A stretch of DNA of 64,000 nucleotides from Halosegnis longus. Its GTDB lineage: Archaea; Halobacteriota; Halobacteria; Halobacteriales; Haloarculaceae. The position numbers and the translations under genes are program-made. Positions 61,514 to 64,000 of the stretch are shown here, one piece after another. The stretch's first letter is position 1, and each line of letters opens with the position of its first letter. Under the pieces are notes generated by a model. That model did no database searches. It saw only the letters and a list, made by a program, of their open reading frames with translations, and had not been told where the DNA came from. The stretch is taken from positions 1,612,001 through 1,676,000 of the forward strand of contig NZ_QKNW01000001.1 in the NCBI RefSeq assembly GCF_009663395.1. Direction: 5' to 3'.

Positions 61514-63246
61514 GCCGAAACGCCGCCGTCGCCGACCGACTCGACGAGATGGCAGACCGGCTTGAGGCCACCGGCGTCGAGTACAAACCCCGCGCCTACC
61601 GGCAGGCGGCCGACAACATCCGCGGCCACACCGTCGCCATCGAAACGCTCGCCGAGGAGGGCGTCGCGGGCGTCAAACAGATCGACCGCGTCGGCGACGC
61701 CATCGCACAGAAGGTCGTCGAGTATCTCGACACCGGGGAAATCGAGGAACTGGAAGCGTTGCGCGAGGAGCTACCGGTCGACATCGAGGCCATCACGCGC
61801 GTCGAGGGAGTCGGACCGAAGACCGCGGCCGACCTCTACGAGACGCTCGGTATCGAGGACTTGGACGACCTCGAAGCCGCGGCCGAGGCCGGCGAGATTC
61901 AGGAAGTGAAGGGATTCGGCGCGACGACCGAACAGAACATCCTCGACGGGATTCCCTTCGCCCGCGAGAGCCACCAGCGCGAGCTACTGGGCGATGCCCA
62001 GCCGCTCGCCGACCGCCTGCTCGCGTATCTGCGCGACCTCGATGCGGTCGAGGCCGCCGACACCGCCGGGTCGCTCCGGCGCTGGCGACCGACCGTCGGT
62101 GACGTGGACGTGCTGGCGGCAAGCGACGCTGGCGAGGCGGTAATCGAGCAGTTCACCGACTTCGACGGTGAGATCATCGAGGCCGGCACCTCGAAGGCGA
62201 GTCTGCGCGTCGACGGCCTGCGCGTCGACCTCCGGGTCGTCGTCACCGAGGAGTGGGGAAGCGCGCTCCAGTATTTCACCGGCAGCCGCGACCACAACAT
62301 CGTCGTCCGCAACCGCGCGCTCGATATGGACCTGAAGGTGAACGAGTACGGCGTCTTCGACGTGTCGGAGGTGGACGACCCCGACGCCGGCCAGCGGGTC
62401 GGCGAGCGCGTCGCCGGCGAGACCGAGGCCTCGATGTACGAGGCGCTCGATCTGCCACACATCCCCCCAGAACTCCGCGAGGACAGGGGCGAAATCGACG
62501 CCGCGGCCGCCGGCGACCTCCCGACGCTCATCGAGGAGGGTGACCTCCGTGGCGACCTCCACCTCCACACCGACGCCTCCGACGGGCAGGACTCCGTTGC
62601 CGGGATGATTCAGGGAGCCGCCGACCGCGGCTACGACTATCTCGCCGTCACCGACCACGCGACCGGTCCGGGGATGGTCGGCGGCGTCGGGGTCGGCGAC
62701 GATGGCCTGCTCGAACTCGCCGAGACGGTTCGCGAGGCGGCCAGCGACACCGACCTCCGCGTGTTCACGGGCGTCGAGGCGAACATCGGCGAGGACGGCT
62801 CCGTCAGCGTGGCCGACGACGTGCTCGCGGACCTCGACTGCGTAGTCGCCTCGCCACACGCCGCGCTCGACGGTGACGGAACCGATCGACTCGTCGCCGC
62901 CGTCGAACACCCCGAGGTGAACATCCTCGGTCACCCGACCGGTCGACTGCTGAACCGCCGTGAAGGACTCGACCTCGATATGGAGCGAATCGCAGAGACC
63001 GCCGCGGCGAACGATACCGCGCTTGAAATCAATGCGAATCCGAGCCGGCTCGACCTCCGGGGTGGCTACGTCAAGCAGGCAATCGAGGCCGGCACGACCA
63101 TCGTCGTCAACACCGACGCCCACCAGCCGTCGAGTCTCGATTTCGCCCGGTTCGGCGTCCACACCGCTCGCCGCGGCTGGGCCGAGGCCGACGACGTGCT
63201 CAACACGCGAAACGCCGACGGAATCGCCGACTTCCTCGGACTGTGA
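61510..63246 (+). CDS. polX: DNA polymerase X family protein with PHP domain
   Basis: A 578-residue PolX. The 8-kDa-like helical part (residues 1-~85) is followed by helix-hairpin-helix motifs (EAITRVEGVGPKTAADLYET). The polymerase palm has GSLRRWRPTVGDVDVLAAS with GDVD acidic residues and LRVDLRVV, then FTGSRDHNIVVRNRAL. The C-terminal PHP domain starts GDLHLHTDASDG and holds VTDHAT, VFTGVEANI, SPHAALDG and NTDAHQP. Such enzymes fill gaps and may proofread or remove 3' phosphates in base-excision repair. Confidence 0.94.
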   Translation: MSRNAAVADRLDEMADRLEATGVEYKPRAYRQAADNIRGHTVAIETLAEEGVAGVKQIDRVGDAIAQKVVEYLDTGEIEELEALREELPVDIEAITRVEGVGPKTAADLYETLGIEDLDDLEAAAEAGEIQEVKGFGATTEQNILDGIPFARESHQRELLGDAQPLADRLLAYLRDLDAVEAADTAGSLRRWRPTVGDVDVLAASDAGEAVIEQFTDFDGEIIEAGTSKASLRVDGLRVDLRVVVTEEWGSALQYFTGSRDHNIVVRNRALDMDLKVNEYGVFDVSEVDDPDAGQRVGERVAGETEASMYEALDLPHIPPELREDRGEIDAAAAGDLPTLIEEGDLRGDLHLHTDASDGQDSVAGMIQGAADRGYDYLAVTDHATGPGMVGGVGVGDDGLLELAETVREAASDTDLRVFTGVEANIGEDGSVSVADDVLADLDCVVASPHAALDGDGTDRLVAAVEHPEVNILGHPTGRLLNRREGLDLDMERIAETAAANDTALEINANPSRLDLRGGYVKQAIEAGTTIVVNTDAHQPSSLDFARFGVHTARRGWAEADDVLNTRNADGIADFLGL

Positions 63247-63698
63247 GCGACGGCCCGTTCCTGCTCGACGTGATGTGCGGGAAGCTGGCGACGATGCTCC
63301 GGGTGTGTGGCTACGACGCCGCCTACGCGCTCGACCGCGGGGTACAGGACGACGACCGCCTGCTCGACATCGCGCGGCGCGAGGACCGAACCCTGCTCAC
63401 CCGCGATGTCGAACTGGCAACGCGGGCCGGCGACCGGGGTGTCTGTCTCACCGAGCGCGACACCGACGGCCAGCTGCGCGAACTCGCGGCCCGCGGACTC
63501 GACATCTCGCTCGACCCCGACCCGGACTACTGTGGTGACTGCAACGGACCGGTCGAGGCTGTTCCCGACGGGGACCCGACGCCCGACTACGCGCCGTCGA
63601 CGGACGAGTGTGCCGTCTGGCGGTGTCGCGACTGCGGGCAGTGCTTCTGGAAAGGGTCACACTGGGACTCGATGAAGGAGCGACTCGCGGCGATTTAG
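63243..63698 (+). CDS. Mut7-C RNase-domain protein with zinc ribbon
   Basis: A 151-residue protein. The PIN-like Mut7-C core has FLLDVMCGKLATMLRVCGYD, DDRLLDIARREDRTLLTRDVEL and RGVCLTERD. A C-terminal zinc ribbon (YCGDCNG, then CRDCGQCFWKGSHW) follows. It is likely an RNase. The GTG start overlaps the polX stop by four bases, which links it to the same operon. Confidence 0.88.
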   Translation: MSDGPFLLDVMCGKLATMLRVCGYDAAYALDRGVQDDDRLLDIARREDRTLLTRDVELATRAGDRGVCLTERDTDGQLRELAARGLDISLDPDPDYCGDCNGPVEAVPDGDPTPDYAPSTDECAVWRCRDCGQCFWKGSHWDSMKERLAAI

Positions 63699-64000
63699 TC
63701 GGCCGTCCACTCTGAGCAGGCGTCCATGTCGTCCATGACCTCCTCGTGAAGCCCGCAGTACGGCTGCAGACCGTCGTCGGTGCGGACGTACTTGAACTCG
63801 CTACAGTTGCCACAGTAGCGGTCGCCGACGGCGGACTCACGGTCCGATGTCGTGGAAAGCTGGTCGACGCCCGGCTCCGGCGAGGACCCGTCGACCTCTT
63901 GAATTGACTCCGTCGTCGCGCCGCCGTCGGAGCCGAGCACCTGCGCGCCGCCCGTCCCCGGCGTGGACTGCTGGCGCGAGCGGGTCGTCTCCGGAGCGTT
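63695..64000 (-). CDS. Cys-rich small-zinc-ribbon protein, C-terminal part (partial)
   Basis: The minus-strand frame is open from the window end to the stop at 63695, so the start lies beyond 64000. The visible C-terminus holds YCGNCSEFKYVR and YCGLHEEVMDDMDACSEW, a CxxC-x-n-C-x-n-C metal-binding pattern seen in small haloarchaeal zinc proteins. A disordered Ser/Gly/Gln-rich stretch precedes it. A GTG at 63940 could start a shorter form. It overlaps the Mut7-C stop by four bases. Confidence 0.65.
   Translation of the reverse strand, partial: NAPETTRSRQQSTPGTGGAQVLGSDGGATTESIQEVDGSSPEPGVDQLSTTSDRESAVGDRYCGNCSEFKYVRTDDGLQPYCGLHEEVMDDMDACSEWTAD

Overview
The window comes from a halophilic archaeon of class Halobacteria; I cannot fix the genus. 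The DNA is GC-rich. Nearly all proteins are acidic. Many genes appear leaderless, with a TATA-like box about 26 bases before the start codon. Archaeal and haloarchaeal marker genes are present: ftsZ1-secE-spt5, archaeosine genes, trmY, dtdA, tgtA and a PHP-type polX.

Layout. 1-2.6 kb: end of a membrane permease, tRNA-Pro(CGG), a thiolase and an AbrB-type antitoxin. 2.7-11.9 kb: metabolic and hypothetical genes (CMD protein, FAD oxidoreductase, DUF3604 PHP protein, Nudix hydrolase, a membrane protein with a poly-glycine insert), a DUF433/DUF5615 toxin-antitoxin-like pair and trmY. 12-29.5 kb: a surface-glycan locus with three GT2 and two GT4 glycosyltransferases, a flippase, an alkaline-phosphatase-superfamily protein, a methyltransferase-like fusion and nucleotide-sugar genes. 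Those genes are formyltransferase, Gfo/Idh oxidoreductase, DegT aminotransferase, UDP-sugar 6-dehydrogenase, UDP-GlcNAc 2-epimerase and UDP-glucose dehydrogenase. The last carries a full intein with a LAGLIDADG endonuclease, inserted just before the catalytic cysteine. 29.5-39.6 kb: nikR, threonine synthase and archaeosine genes (RaSEA, tgtA, arcS) with housekeeping neighbours. 39.6-44 kb: an Opp/Dpp-type ABC importer without a binding protein, its two arms divergent around a 14-bp palindrome. 44-51 kb: hydrolases, CorC-like protein, PHP protein, zinc-finger protein, MFS transporter and two copies of a palindromic dispersed repeat. 51-64 kb: spt5-secE-ftsZ1, SDR, MFS, dtdA, a MacB-like ABC cassette, polX and a Mut7-C protein.

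The glycan genes fit together as a UDP-sugar supply line. The 2-epimerase and C6 dehydrogenase would give a UDP-HexNAc uronic acid. The Gfo/Idh and DegT pair could install a 3-amino group, and the formyltransferase could formylate it. Glycosyltransferases would build the chain and the flippase would export it. This chemistry is inference from families.

The least expected signal is a pair of tandem hairpin arrays, at 4726-4849 (33-bp period) and 21721-21811 (34-bp period). Their stems vary with compensating changes, and each keeps its own loop. Both share an ACTCCT spacer core in the same orientation relative to the downstream gene, and both sit just upstream of a probable leaderless promoter. 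I know of no name for this element.
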